From Rhizobiaceae bacterium (lineage in GTDB: Bacteria > Pseudomonadota > Alphaproteobacteria > Rhizobiales > Rhizobiaceae), in the NCBI GenBank assembly GCA_014380965.1, contig JACMIV010000370.1, forward strand, positions 1 through 13,599: a stretch of DNA of 13,599 nucleotides. Direction: 5' to 3'. The notes beneath the pieces are model-generated. The model did not search any database and was not told the origin of the DNA. It saw nothing but the letters and a program-made list of their open reading frames with translations. Of the stretch, positions 6,268-13,599 are shown piece after piece; position 1 is the stretch's first letter; each line of letters opens with the position of its first letter. The position numbers and the translations under genes are program-made.

Positions 6268-6318
6268 ATGACGACGACCGCTCCCATCCCGCGCCGCTGC
6301 GATCGGTCTTGCCGATGA
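6268..6318 (+). CDS. 16-codon upstream ORF overlapping the methyltransferase start
   Basis: ATG at 6268 encodes MTTTAPIPRRCDRSCR and stops in TGA at 6316-6318. The stop overlaps the methyltransferase ATG as ATGA. A GGAAG lies about 6 nt before its ATG, while the methyltransferase ATG itself has no visible Shine-Dalgarno. This fits a translationally coupled leader, but a chance ORF of this length is common in GC-rich DNA. Confidence 0.3.
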   Translation: MTTTAPIPRRCDRSCR

Positions 6319-7220
6319 CCGCGGGCGCGATCTTCGACCGCGCGCTCCTCGACCGCCGCCGCACGCGTGCCGCCCTGGATCCGGACACGACAGGCGCGCG
6401 CTTCCTGCTCCAGGCCGTCGCCGCGGAACTTGCGGAACGGCTGTCGCTCGTCGAGCGTCGCTTCCCGATCGGCGTTGAACTGGCCGGACATACCGGCGAG
6501 ATGGCGGCCCTTCTTGAAGCCGGCGGGCAGGTGGACAGGGTCCTGCGGATCGAGCGGCGGGCCGCGCTGCTCGGCGCCTTTCCCTTGGCCGTCGTGGCGG
6601 ACGAGGAGGCGTTGCCTCTCGCCTCCGACAGTGTCGACCTCATCGTCTCTCCTCTGTCGCTGCATCTCACCAACGATACGCCCGGCGTCATCGTCCAGGC
6701 GCAGCGCGCGCTGAAGCCGGACGGGTTATTCCTGGCCGCCCTCCTCGGCGGCGAGACGCTGACCGAGCTCCGGACCTCGCTTCTTGCCGCGGAGGCTGAG
6801 ATCGTCGGCGGCGTCTCGCCGCGTGTGCCGCCCTTCGTCGACATCAGGGACGCAGGCGGCCTCCTTCAGCGGGCCGGCCTTGCCTTGCCCGTGACCGACC
6901 AGGACCGCGTCGTCGTCCGCTACGACACGATGTTCGACCTGATGCGGGATCTGAGGCGCATGGGGATGGCCAACATGCTGGTCGAACGCAGCCGCGTGCC
7001 GAGTCGGCGTGCACTGTTCCTGCGCGCCGCCGCGATCTATGCCGAGCGCTTCTCGGACGCCGACGGCCGGGTGCGGGCGACCTTCGACATCGTCTATCTC
7101 TCCGGCTGGAAGCCGCATGAGAGCCAGCAGAAGCCGCTCGCGCCGGGCAGCGCGAAGTCAAGCCTTGCCGAGGCGCTGAAGGACAGATCGCCGGGAATGG
7201 CCCGAGGAAGCCGGGAGTAG
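6315..7220 (+). CDS. SAM-dependent methyltransferase, NDUFAF5/BioC-like
   Basis: A 301-aa class I methyltransferase-fold protein. The N-terminus reads AIFDRALLDRRRTRAA. A SAM-site-like segment VELAGHTGEM follows at about 54-63, degenerate relative to the usual GxGxG. DEEALPLASDSVDLIVSPLSLHLTND and a later RYDTMFDLMRDLRRMGMANML are hallmarks of the alphaproteobacterial relatives of mitochondrial NDUFAF5. NDUFAF5 modifies an arginine of a complex I subunit; some family members are BioC-like. Activity here is inferred, and the weak glycine motif means SAM use should not be taken for granted. The ATG at 6315 matches the expected family N-terminus but lacks a clear RBS and overlaps a short upstream ORF. 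It is divergent from comF. Confidence 0.83.
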   Translation: MTAGAIFDRALLDRRRTRAALDPDTTGARFLLQAVAAELAERLSLVERRFPIGVELAGHTGEMAALLEAGGQVDRVLRIERRAALLGAFPLAVVADEEALPLASDSVDLIVSPLSLHLTNDTPGVIVQAQRALKPDGLFLAALLGGETLTELRTSLLAAEAEIVGGVSPRVPPFVDIRDAGGLLQRAGLALPVTDQDRVVVRYDTMFDLMRDLRRMGMANMLVERSRVPSRRALFLRAAAIYAERFSDADGRVRATFDIVYLSGWKPHESQQKPLAPGSAKSSLAEALKDRSPGMARGSRE

Positions 7221-7233
7221 CCGGAACGAGGTC

Positions 7234-7551
7234 TCAGCAGGCGCCGCGCTCCGACCCGTCGGGGAAGAACAGGCATGGACCGGTCCGGTCGATATCGAGC
7301 ACGCTGCGGCGCACGACATAGCGCCGGGCACCATCGGGCGTCGAGCCGGTGACCATCGGGTCGACGTCGCGGCTTCGCTCGGCGACCGTCTCTTTGGCAT
7401 GGCGATCGGCCGCGGGAACGACGATCAACGAGAGCGCCACGGCGATCGATCCAAACAGCAGGGTCGCCCGAAAGAGACCCGTGCGGGCCTCCGCGAGCGT
7501 ATCGGCCATCTTGGCCACGGTCTTCTGCTGGCTGGCCTCTTTCACGGTCAT
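7234..7551 (-). CDS. Small single-pass membrane protein, unknown function
   Basis: A 105-aa protein with a charged N-terminal segment (residues 1-26), one hydrophobic helix at about 27-46 (FRATLLFGSIAVALSLIVVP) and a roughly 60-residue polar C-terminal domain, presumably periplasmic. The C-terminus reads RYVVRRSVLDID...GPCLFFPDGSERGAC, with Cys93 and a terminal Cys105 that could form a disulfide. The YTVRRSVL...C...DGS..GxC pattern is familiar from small conserved rhizobial proteins without known function (recollection). The start at 7551 is preferred over one at 7632 because it leaves a compact N-terminus; the RBS is poor. Stops converge with the methyltransferase gene, 13 nt apart. Confidence 0.75.
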   Translation of the reverse strand: MTVKEASQQKTVAKMADTLAEARTGLFRATLLFGSIAVALSLIVVPAADRHAKETVAERSRDVDPMVTGSTPDGARRYVVRRSVLDIDRTGPCLFFPDGSERGAC

Positions 7552-7632
7552 CCCCCGATGTCCCGGCCCCTCCAGAAGAAGGCGCCAAACCACTGACTCT
7601 CTGGGGTGACGCTGCCGGAAAGCGGTGAACAA

Positions 7633-7644
7633 CGGCTTAAGCCG
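7633..7644. repeat. Perfect 12-bp palindrome
   Basis: CGGCTTAAGCCG lies in the 154-nt gap between the small membrane protein and mutT. Its position, about 80 nt upstream of the membrane protein's ATG, would suit an operator, but no regulator family is indicated. Confidence 0.35.
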
Positions 7645-7685
7645 GAAGTGCGCGCTTCAGCATCGATTAGGATCTTGGGCGGGCA

Positions 7686-7704
7686 GCCGCGGCGCGTCCG
7701 CGGC
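7686..7704 (-). terminator. GC-rich hairpin directly after mutT
   Basis: A perfect 7-bp inverted repeat, GCCGCGG / CCGCGGC with a 5-nt loop, lies one base past the mutT stop on the minus strand. No T-run follows, so termination is only suggested. Confidence 0.4.
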
Positions 7705-7705
7705 C

Positions 7706-8113
7706 CTAGAGTAGGTCGATCAGGAACGGGATCAGCGGCTCGTCGGCGGGCGGCATGGGGATGTCGCGCAGATCCTTCGGCCGCAGCCATCTCAGCCGCT
7801 GGCCCTCCCGCGGCTGCGCGATGCCCTCGAACCTCCGGCAGACGTAAAGCGGCATCAGGAGATGGAAGTCCTGATACGCATGGCTTGCGAAGGTGAGCGG
7901 CGCGAGACAGGCCGGTTTCGTCGTGATGCCGACTTCTTCCTCGAGCTCGCGAACGAGGGTCTCCTCGGGCGTTTCGCCCGGCTCGACCTTGCCGCCGGGA
8001 AACTCCCAGAGCCCGGCCATCGCCTTCCCCTCCGGCCGTTCCGCAACGAGCACGCGCCCGTCCGCATCGACAAGCGCACAGGCGGCGACGAGCAGGATCT
8101 TCTTTGCCGGCAT
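7706..8113 (-). CDS. mutT: MutT-type Nudix hydrolase ((d)GTP pyrophosphohydrolase)
   Basis: A 135-aa Nudix enzyme that hydrolyses nucleoside triphosphates, classically 8-oxo-dGTP, to remove oxidised precursors before DNA synthesis. The Nudix box GX5EX7REUXEEXGU is complete: Gly41, Glu47, Arg55-Glu56, Glu59-Glu60 and Gly62. It is preceded by GLWEFPGGK as in true MutT. Length matches E. coli MutT (about 129 aa). The ATG at 8113 has GAGGA upstream at a slightly long spacing. It lies 63 nt downstream of the GNAT gene in the argJ group and ends in a GC-rich hairpin. Confidence 0.93.
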   Translation of the reverse strand: MPAKKILLVAACALVDADGRVLVAERPEGKAMAGLWEFPGGKVEPGETPEETLVRELEEEVGITTKPACLAPLTFASHAYQDFHLLMPLYVCRRFEGIAQPREGQRLRWLRPKDLRDIPMPPADEPLIPFLIDLL

Positions 8114-8176
8114 GGTGAAGATTTCCTCAACGAAAGGAACGGTTTGAACGGGCAGAACGCGCTCGCGAACGGTCCG

Positions 8177-8962
8177 TCAGTTCGTCCGCGGCGGCGCCCG
8201 ATAGACGTAGCGGTATGCCTCCACGAAGCCGAGGCCGCGATAGAGCGCGATCCCCGCCGCGTTGTCCGTTTCGACCTGAAGCCAGCCGGTGCGCGCGCCC
8301 TTGTGCAGCGTGTAGCGGAGCGCCGTCGTGACGAGGCCCCGCGCGACGCCCTGAAGGCGCATTTCCGGCGCTACGGCGACGTCGAGAACCCCGGCGAGAT
8401 CGTCGTCGTGGATGGCGAGGGCGACCGCCACGGGGCGCCCATCGGCCGCCTCCTGCACGAAAAGGCCCGCCGGCGGGCGGATCGACTCCAGCACTTCGGT
8501 GAGACCGGCGCGCAATCCGTCCGGGCGCTCGTGAACGGCGAGGCTGGCATTGACGTAGCGGGCCATGTCCTTGATCGGAATGCGGTCGATCGCGCTCGAC
8601 AGATCGAGGGACTCGAGGTCGGCAGTGAAGACGATGGATTCGCCGAAGCTCGTCCAGCCTCCCTCGTCGAGATGATCGATAAGGTCCTGCGGGGCAAGCG
8701 GCGACTGGCGGAACAGCAGCGGCCGGCCGAACTCGGCGAAGCGCGTTGAGGCGCGCGCGATGCGGCCCTCGATGTCGGAATGGTCGGACGGATCGAGCGG
8801 GTTGACCGAGTTGAGGCGTTTGGCAGGAAAGCCCGCCGTCAGCCGCACGGCCCACGTTCCGTCATAGGCCGTGGAACTTGCCGGCCAGGCACGGAAACCG
8901 GCGGCTTCGAGCCGGCGGACGATGGCGAGGCGCTTCAAGTCCTCAGCTTCGATAGTCGCCAT
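8177..8962 (-). CDS. GNAT family N-acetyltransferase
   Basis: A 261-aa acetyl-CoA-dependent acetyltransferase. The C-terminal half carries the GNAT core: motif A around [18 protein letters not shown] (about 194-211), with the Q/R-x-x-G-x-G/A acetyl-CoA loop, and motif [14 protein letters not shown] (234-246). The N-terminal half contains [22 protein letters not shown], a layout seen in two-domain GNAT proteins. Substrate unknown. The ATG at 8962 lies inside the end of argJ (overlap of 20 nt; another ATG is at 8974). GGAG lies 13 nt upstream of 8962 and only 1 nt upstream of 8974, so 8962 is preferred. Overlap with argJ suggests coupled translation, but an arginine-pathway role is not shown. 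Confidence 0.88.
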   Translation of the reverse strand: MATIEAEDLKRLAIVRRLEAAGFRAWPASSTAYDGTWAVRLTAGFPAKRLNSVNPLDPSDHSDIEGRIARASTRFAEFGRPLLFRQSPLAPQDLIDHLDEGGWTSFGESIVFTADLESLDLSSAIDRIPIKDMARYVNASLAVHERPDGLRAGLTEVLESIRPPAGLFVQEAADGRPVAVALAIHDDDLAGVLDVAVAPEMRLQGVARGLVTTALRYTLHKGARTGWLQVETDNAAGIALYRGLGFVEAYRYVYRAPPRTN

Positions 8963-10184
8963 TGATCTCGACATACTCCTTCGTGAGATCGCAGGTGTAG
9001 ACCGTCCAGCGCCCGCTGCCGAGACCGAGTTCGACGCGGATCGGGACTTCCTGGCGCTTCATCACGGCGGAGGCGGCAGCTTCGCTGTAGTCGGGATCGC
9101 GTTCGCCGTGAAGCGCGACGCGCACCTCGCCGAAGGAGATCGTCAGACGGTCGCGGTCGGCCGGCTCTCCGGCCTTCCCGACGGCCATCACGACGCGGCC
9201 CCAATTGGCGTCCTCGCCCGCCACCGCGGTCTTCACCAGCGGCGAATTGGCGATCGACAGCGCGATCCGCTTGGCCGAGGCGTCGGAGACCGCTCCCTCG
9301 ACGGTGACTTGGATCTCGTGCCGCGCACCCTCTCCGTCGCGGGCGACCTGCCGGGCGAGATCGAGAAGGAGATCGGCGAGCGCCGCGCGAAAATCGGCGG
9401 CGAGCGTGTCGTGGGCCTCCGCGATCACCGGACAGCCGCGTGCCGCGGCCCTTCCCGTCGCGACGAGAAGCAGCGTGTCGGAGGTCGAGGTGTCGCTGTC
9501 GACGGTGACTGAGTTGAAGCTTGGCTCCACCGCTTGCGCGAGCATAGCCTGCAGCGCAGACGGGGAGATGGCCGCGTCGGTTGCGAGGAACGACAGCATC
9601 GTCGCCATATCGGGCGCGATCATGCCGGCGCCCTTGGCAATGCCGTTCAGCGTCACGGTACAGCCGGCTATCTCCACCCGCCGCGTCGCGACCTTGGCGA
9701 ACGTGTCGGTCGTCATGATCGCGTCCGCCGCCTCGCGCCAGCGGCCGGGAACTGCCTCGCGCGCCATACCGTCCAAAAGATGAGCGAACTTTCCGGCATC
9801 GAGCGGCTCGCCGATGACGCCGGTCGAGGCGAGGAAGACCTCGGACGTCTTGCACGAGACGGCCTCCGAAGCGGCCACCGCCGTCATCGCGGTCGTCTCG
9901 CGTCCCTTGCGCCCGGTGAAGGCGTTGGCGTTGCCGGAATTGACGACGATCGCCCGGAGCGAGCCGCCCTTGACGTTCTCGCGGCAAAGATCGACCGGAG
10001 CCGACGGGCACTTCGAACGGGTGAAGACCCCGGCAACGCTGGCGGGCTCGTCGCACACCATCATCATCACGTCGGTCCGCCCCTTGTACTTGATGCCGGC
10101 CGCCGCCGTCGCGATGCGAAGGCCCTCGATCTCGGGCATGTCGGCAGTCTCAACGGGTGCCAGCGGGGATACGCCTGCGCTCAT
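8943..10184 (-). CDS. argJ: Bifunctional glutamate N-acetyltransferase / amino-acid acetyltransferase ArgJ
   Basis: A 413-aa ArgJ. It transfers acetyl from N-acetylornithine to glutamate, giving ornithine and N-acetylglutamate (the recycling arm of arginine biosynthesis). In bifunctional forms it also acetylates glutamate from acetyl-CoA. The autoproteolytic site is [14 protein letters not shown], with the nucleophile Thr195 directly after Ala194. Cleavage gives alpha (1-194) and beta (195-413) chains. Other conserved blocks are [28 protein letters not shown] and the C-terminal [10 protein letters not shown]. Mono- versus bifunctionality cannot be decided from sequence. The ATG at 10184 has AAGGA 8 nt upstream and gives the usual family length. 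It lies downstream of the PPIase gene and overlaps the GNAT gene. Confidence 0.96.
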   Translation of the reverse strand: MSAGVSPLAPVETADMPEIEGLRIATAAAGIKYKGRTDVMMMVCDEPASVAGVFTRSKCPSAPVDLCRENVKGGSLRAIVVNSGNANAFTGRKGRETTAMTAVAASEAVSCKTSEVFLASTGVIGEPLDAGKFAHLLDGMAREAVPGRWREAADAIMTTDTFAKVATRRVEIAGCTVTLNGIAKGAGMIAPDMATMLSFLATDAAISPSALQAMLAQAVEPSFNSVTVDSDTSTSDTLLLVATGRAAARGCPVIAEAHDTLAADFRAALADLLLDLARQVARDGEGARHEIQVTVEGAVSDASAKRIALSIANSPLVKTAVAGEDANWGRVVMAVGKAGEPADRDRLTISFGEVRVALHGERDPDYSEAAASAVMKRQEVPIRVELGLGSGRWTVYTCDLTKEYVEINGDYRS

Positions 10185-10278
10185 CGGTTCGTCCTTCGTC
10201 GCAAGAGCGGCTCTGCCGCCGGGGCAGACCCCGCGCGGCGTTCCATCAGACGGCAGCCCTCCAGATCGGAGGCTGGCT

Positions 10279-11229
10279 TTACTCGGCAGGGGCGGGGACG
10301 GGAGTCGGTGCGGGCGCCGCCTCGCCCGCAGGAGCCGCCGTGCCGCCCTCGGGCGTCGCACCCGGCATCGGCTCGCCCGTTGCCATGGACTTCTCCATCG
10401 CCTCGACCTGCACCTTCATCTTCGGGTCGACATACTCGATCGTCTGCTCCGTGCGGGCCTTCTGCACGATCTCCATGTATTTCTCGCGCATGACGACCTG
10501 ACGAACCTGATCCTTGACCTCATCGAAGGCCGGCTGCGGCTGCTGGCGCTTCTCGGTGACCTGGATGACGTGCCAACCGAACTGGGTCTCGACCGGCTCC
10601 TTCGTGTAGGTGCCGATCGCGAGGGCGAAAGCTGCGGTCTCGAAGGGCGGCACCATCTGTCCCGGTCCGAAGAAGCCGAGATCGCCTCCCTCGGGACCGG
10701 ACGGACCGGAGGATTTCGAGGCCGCAACGGTCATGAAGTCGGCGCCGCCGTCGAGTTCCTTGACCACCGCCAGCGCTTCGTCCTTCGTCTTCACAAGGAT
10801 GTGGCGCGCGTGGACTTCCTCGACCGGCGCGATCTTGGCGACCTCGGCGTCGTAGCGCGCCTTCAGCTCCGCGTCGGTGATCGCCGAGACGCCCTGCTTC
10901 TCGAAGAACGCATTGTGCAACGCTCGCTCGCGCAGGAACGCGATGCGGCTCTTGACGACCGGATCCTCGCCGATGTCGGCCTTTTCGGCCTGCTGGGCGA
11001 GCGACTTGATGTCGATGAGGGCCGAGAGGACAGCGAGCTTGCGCTGCTCGGGCGGAAGCTTGGCGAACTGCTCCCCGAGATCTCCGGCAGCGAGGTTGAG
11101 ATCTCCCTCGGTGATCGTCTCGCCGCCGACCTTGGCGACGACGTCGCCGTCCGCGGCAAGGACAGGCGCGAGAAGCCCGGAGAGGCTCAAGGCGGTCGCG
11201 GCGAGAAGAAGCGTGATCGATCGGGTCAT
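10279..11229 (-). CDS. Parvulin-type peptidyl-prolyl cis-trans isomerase, secreted
   Basis: A 316-aa periplasmic folding helper of the parvulin (SurA/PrsA-like) class. A Sec signal peptide covers residues 1-25 ([20 protein letters not shown], cleavage about VLA|AD). A SurA-like N-terminal helical region follows, then a parvulin domain at about 136-227, with ARHILVK (141-147), [17 protein letters not shown] (181-197) and FGWHVIQV (217-224). The last roughly 30 residues are Pro/Ala-rich and probably disordered. It probably catalyses X-Pro isomerisation during folding of exported or outer-membrane proteins. Its divergent partner across a shared promoter region is secA, which fits a role in export. 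It is 94 nt upstream of argJ on the same strand. The ATG at 11229 is the natural start for the signal peptide. Confidence 0.92.
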   Translation of the reverse strand: MTRSITLLLAATALSLSGLLAPVLAADGDVVAKVGGETITEGDLNLAAGDLGEQFAKLPPEQRKLAVLSALIDIKSLAQQAEKADIGEDPVVKSRIAFLRERALHNAFFEKQGVSAITDAELKARYDAEVAKIAPVEEVHARHILVKTKDEALAVVKELDGGADFMTVAASKSSGPSGPEGGDLGFFGPGQMVPPFETAAFALAIGTYTKEPVETQFGWHVIQVTEKRQQPQPAFDEVKDQVRQVVMREKYMEIVQKARTEQTIEYVDPKMKVQVEAMEKSMATGEPMPGATPEGGTAAPAGEAAPAPTPVPAPAE

Positions 11230-11643
11230 GGCGGTCGTTTTCCTCGGGTGGGGGCTATGGCGAGGCCTCGGGTCCTCGCGAGCGGCCGCCGCACTGCCGG
11301 CGACGGCTCGGTGACGGCGTAGTCAAAGTCCTTGATTTACAGCCCGTTCAGGGCCGTCCGCCGCCCTGTCCGGCGGCGTTGACATCGCTTTGCCCCCCTC
11401 TTATCTCTCGCACGTCATCAAAGTCCAGCCGCGACACCGCACGAAAAGCACACGAAAGCGGGAGCGGGCAGTATCAAAGCGCGATGTGCAAGTCTCTGAT
11501 CGCATTCGAGAAATTGTCGTGGCTTCGCCAAGCGTCGCGTGACTTTCGACGTGTTCGCCAGACCCGGCATTTGCTCCTTGCGCCGATCGGCGGCATGCCG
11601 ATATCCAGGCACCGCTCCGCTTAATCCAAGGAAAGGCCTGTTC
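11230..11643. other. 414-nt divergent intergenic region between the PPIase gene and secA
   Basis: No convincing gene. It holds a candidate secA promoter (11379-11406) and, just before that promoter, a 6-bp hairpin CCGCCG/CGGCGG (11358-11376, 7-nt loop). The secA leader is unusually long and contains an in-frame ATG ORF of 46 codons (11484-11624) without a good RBS. No T-run terminator was seen, and I found no clear promoter for the PPIase gene. Confidence 0.7.
11379..11406 (+). promoter_or_regulatory. Candidate sigma70 promoter for secA
   Basis: TTGACA (11379-11384), a 16-nt spacer and TTATCT (11401-11406). The -35 is a perfect consensus and the -10 matches 4 of 6 of the alphaproteobacterial CTATAT. 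Transcription from here would leave a 5' leader of about 230 nt before the secA ATG. Consensus-based only. Confidence 0.5.

Positions 11644-13599
<1,956 letters not shown>

Noticed and set aside
10258..10272. 5-bp hairpin CCTCC/GGAGG after the PPIase gene as a terminator
   Set aside because: The stem is short, no T-run follows, and argJ continues on the same strand 94 nt on, so read-through is more likely.
9814..11322. 502-aa plus-strand frame opposite argJ and the PPIase gene
   Set aside because: Antisense to two genes with unmistakable motifs; its composition reflects codon bias of the other strand.
11484..11624. 46-codon ORF upstream of secA as a real gene
   Set aside because: No Shine-Dalgarno at a sensible distance, no signal or arrest motif, and composition no different from noncoding; kept only as a leader hypothesis.

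Overview
The window is GC-rich, tightly packed chromosomal DNA. It most likely comes from an alphaproteobacterium of the order Hyphomicrobiales (Rhizobiales). The main evidence is the neighbourhood secA / parvulin-type PPIase / argJ / GNAT / mutT followed by an NDUFAF5-like methyltransferase, comF, grxC, a nitrilase-family hydrolase, DUF1178 and DUF1289 genes. The small conserved proteins have the character of rhizobial ones. I cannot fix the genus from sequence alone. All calls come from reading the sequence and from family knowledge; no database search was run.

Left part (1-2443). A minus-strand PAS/histidine-kinase gene runs off the left edge. Divergent from it is an unrecognised conserved-looking 158-aa protein, ending at a short GC-rich hairpin. 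Next comes a Dps-type ferritin-like gene whose promoter region carries two similar 17-bp imperfect palindromes resembling the iron-control (Irr/ICE) element of rhizobia. This is the most attractive regulatory signal in the window.

Middle part (2444-6132, all minus). This is a plausible operon read right to left: comF, grxC, nitrilase-family amidase, DUF1178 protein, two tandem DUF1289 small Cys-rich proteins, and a P-loop kinase. Genes are separated by roughly 100 nt or less, and the nitrilase and DUF1178 genes overlap by 4 nt (GTGA). Divergent from comF is a plus-strand methyltransferase gene (6315-7220), whose start overlaps the stop of a 16-codon upstream ORF.

Right part (7221-13599). Minus-strand genes, read right to left, are the secreted parvulin PPIase, argJ, a GNAT acetyltransferase whose start lies inside argJ, a MutT-type Nudix hydrolase, and a small single-pass membrane protein. 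SecA is divergent on the plus strand and runs off the right edge after about 652 codons. A 414-nt gap between the PPIase and secA holds a good sigma70-like promoter and implies a secA leader of about 230 nt.

Functionally the window is mostly housekeeping: protein export and periplasmic folding (SecA, PPIase), arginine biosynthesis (ArgJ), nucleotide-pool sanitation (MutT), glutathione/redox (Grx), iron/oxidative stress (Dps) and sensing (histidine kinase). I found no mobile elements, CRISPR arrays, rRNA, tRNA or defence cassette. I do not think the window holds a wholly new system. The second-look items are the twin boxes upstream of dps, the altered Dps ferroxidase residue, the tandem DUF1289 pair, and the leader or coupling features of secA and the methyltransferase.
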